Source: Candidatus Agrococcus pullicola (GTDB lineage Bacteria; Actinomycetota; Actinomycetes; Actinomycetales; Microbacteriaceae). Taken from it: a DNA stretch of 13,644 nucleotides. Every line of letters starts with the position of its first letter. Position 1 is the first letter of the stretch. The DNA is taken from contig DXDC01000191.1 in assembly GCA_019115685.1 (NCBI GenBank), positions 1 through 13,644 on the forward strand. Direction: 5' to 3'. The notes under the pieces are model-generated. The model did not search any database and was not told the DNA's origin. It saw nothing but the letters and a program-made list of their open reading frames with translations. Positions 13,177 through 13,644 of this stretch are shown here, one piece after another. The position numbers and the translations under genes are program-made.

Positions 13177-13644
13177 GTGGAGATTCGCAAGTACGTCGCG
13201 ATCGGCGACAGCTTCTCGGAGGGTTACGGCGACGAGATCGATGGCGAGGGTCCGCGCGGGTGGGCGGACCTGGTTGCCGGGCGACTCGCGACTGCGCAGG
13301 ATGTCCCGGTCGAATATGCGAATCTCGCGATTCGCGGGCGCAAGATCGCCGCCATCCTCGACGAGCAACTCGACGCAGCCATTTCGCTCGCGCCCGATGT
13401 GATCTCGATCAACGGCGGCGGAAACGACATCATGCGGCCGAGAGTGAGCCCAGCATGGGTTTCCTCGCGGTTGCTGATCGCGGCGCGTCGGATCATGGCT
13501 GCGGGCATCACTCCGATCCTAGTTTCAGGCGCCAACCCGAGCGGTGTCATGCCGCTGGGCTCCGTAATGCAGCGACGCGGCGATGCGCTCGCCGACCACG
13601 TGCAGCGCTGGACCAGCGCCTTCGGGCTCCCCTACGTCAACAAC
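13177..13644 (+). CDS. SGNH/GDSL hydrolase family protein (3' truncated)
   Basis: The first 156 codons are in the window; the gene runs off the right edge. It is an SGNH-fold esterase or lipase (GDSL-like). Block I is YVAIGDSFSEGYGDE, with the catalytic Ser12 in GDS. Block II is NLAIRGRK, giving an oxyanion-hole glycine. Block III is NGGGNDIM, with the oxyanion-hole Asn in GGGND. Block V (DxxH), which supplies the catalytic His, is beyond the window. No signal peptide is present, so this is a cytosolic enzyme of the SGNH_hydro type rather than a secreted lipase. GTG 13177 is supported by TAGCTT 7 nt upstream. It is divergent from the TPP-riboswitch operon; nothing shows that it belongs to thiamine metabolism. 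Confidence 0.88.
   Translation, partial: MEIRKYVAIGDSFSEGYGDEIDGEGPRGWADLVAGRLATAQDVPVEYANLAIRGRKIAAILDEQLDAAISLAPDVISINGGGNDIMRPRVSPAWVSSRLLIAARRIMAAGITPILVSGANPSGVMPLGSVMQRRGDALADHVQRWTSAFGLPYVNN

Noticed and set aside
12990..13190. Upstream extension of the ykoE open frame by 67 codons
   Set aside because: It would run through the TPP aptamer and the sequestering hairpin. ATG 12989 has its own Shine-Dalgarno sequence and begins the family's normal N-terminus.

Overview
The window looks like a stretch of chromosome from a fairly GC-rich actinobacterium (by eye about 60% GC). GTG starts are frequent, genes are tightly packed, and many starts have a TANNNT -10 hexamer only 6-7 nt upstream, the signature of leaderless mRNAs. 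Gene content and protein style suggest a Microbacteriaceae-like organism, but that placement is an inference. I see no rRNA, tRNA, CRISPR array, insertion sequence, phage gene or integration site.

Layout. (1) 1-1818: the 3' part of an M20 amidohydrolase, then a double-hotdog thioesterase-like protein. (2) 1807-5229: a sensing and export module. A NarL-type response regulator and a DesK-type histidine kinase overlap by ATGA on the minus strand. They are divergent from an ABC-2 ATPase and permease, also overlapping by ATGA. A spaced dyad sits exactly midway between the two divergent starts. (3) 5238-6928: a flavoprotein monooxygenase-like gene divergent from a small zincin metallopeptidase, and a doubtful 45-codon ORF behind the latter. 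(4) 6937-9602: a PadR repressor divergent from a cytosolic serine hydrolase, with a 30-bp near-perfect palindrome between them, then an NmrA/EasG-like NAD(P)-binding protein. (5) 9705-13120, minus strand: a TPP riboswitch followed by ykoE, ykoD and ykoC (ECF-type thiamine/HMP transporter) and an unassigned P-loop kinase, each successive pair overlapping by GTGA. (6) 13177-end: a truncated SGNH hydrolase, divergent from the riboswitch operon.

How the genes work together. The two-component system probably senses a membrane-active or toxic compound and switches on the adjacent exporter, as in YvfTU/YvfRS or LnrJK/LnrLMN. PadR probably represses itself and the hydrolase until an inducer appears. 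The YkoEDC operon imports thiamine or its pyrimidine moiety and is shut off by TPP. A candidate ribosome-site-sequestering hairpin, and an alternative pairing with the aptamer, can be read directly. The last gene of that operon, a small nucleotide-kinase-like protein, has no assigned substrate; its position makes phosphorylation of the imported vitamer or a salvage intermediate the leading hypothesis and the most novel lead in the window.
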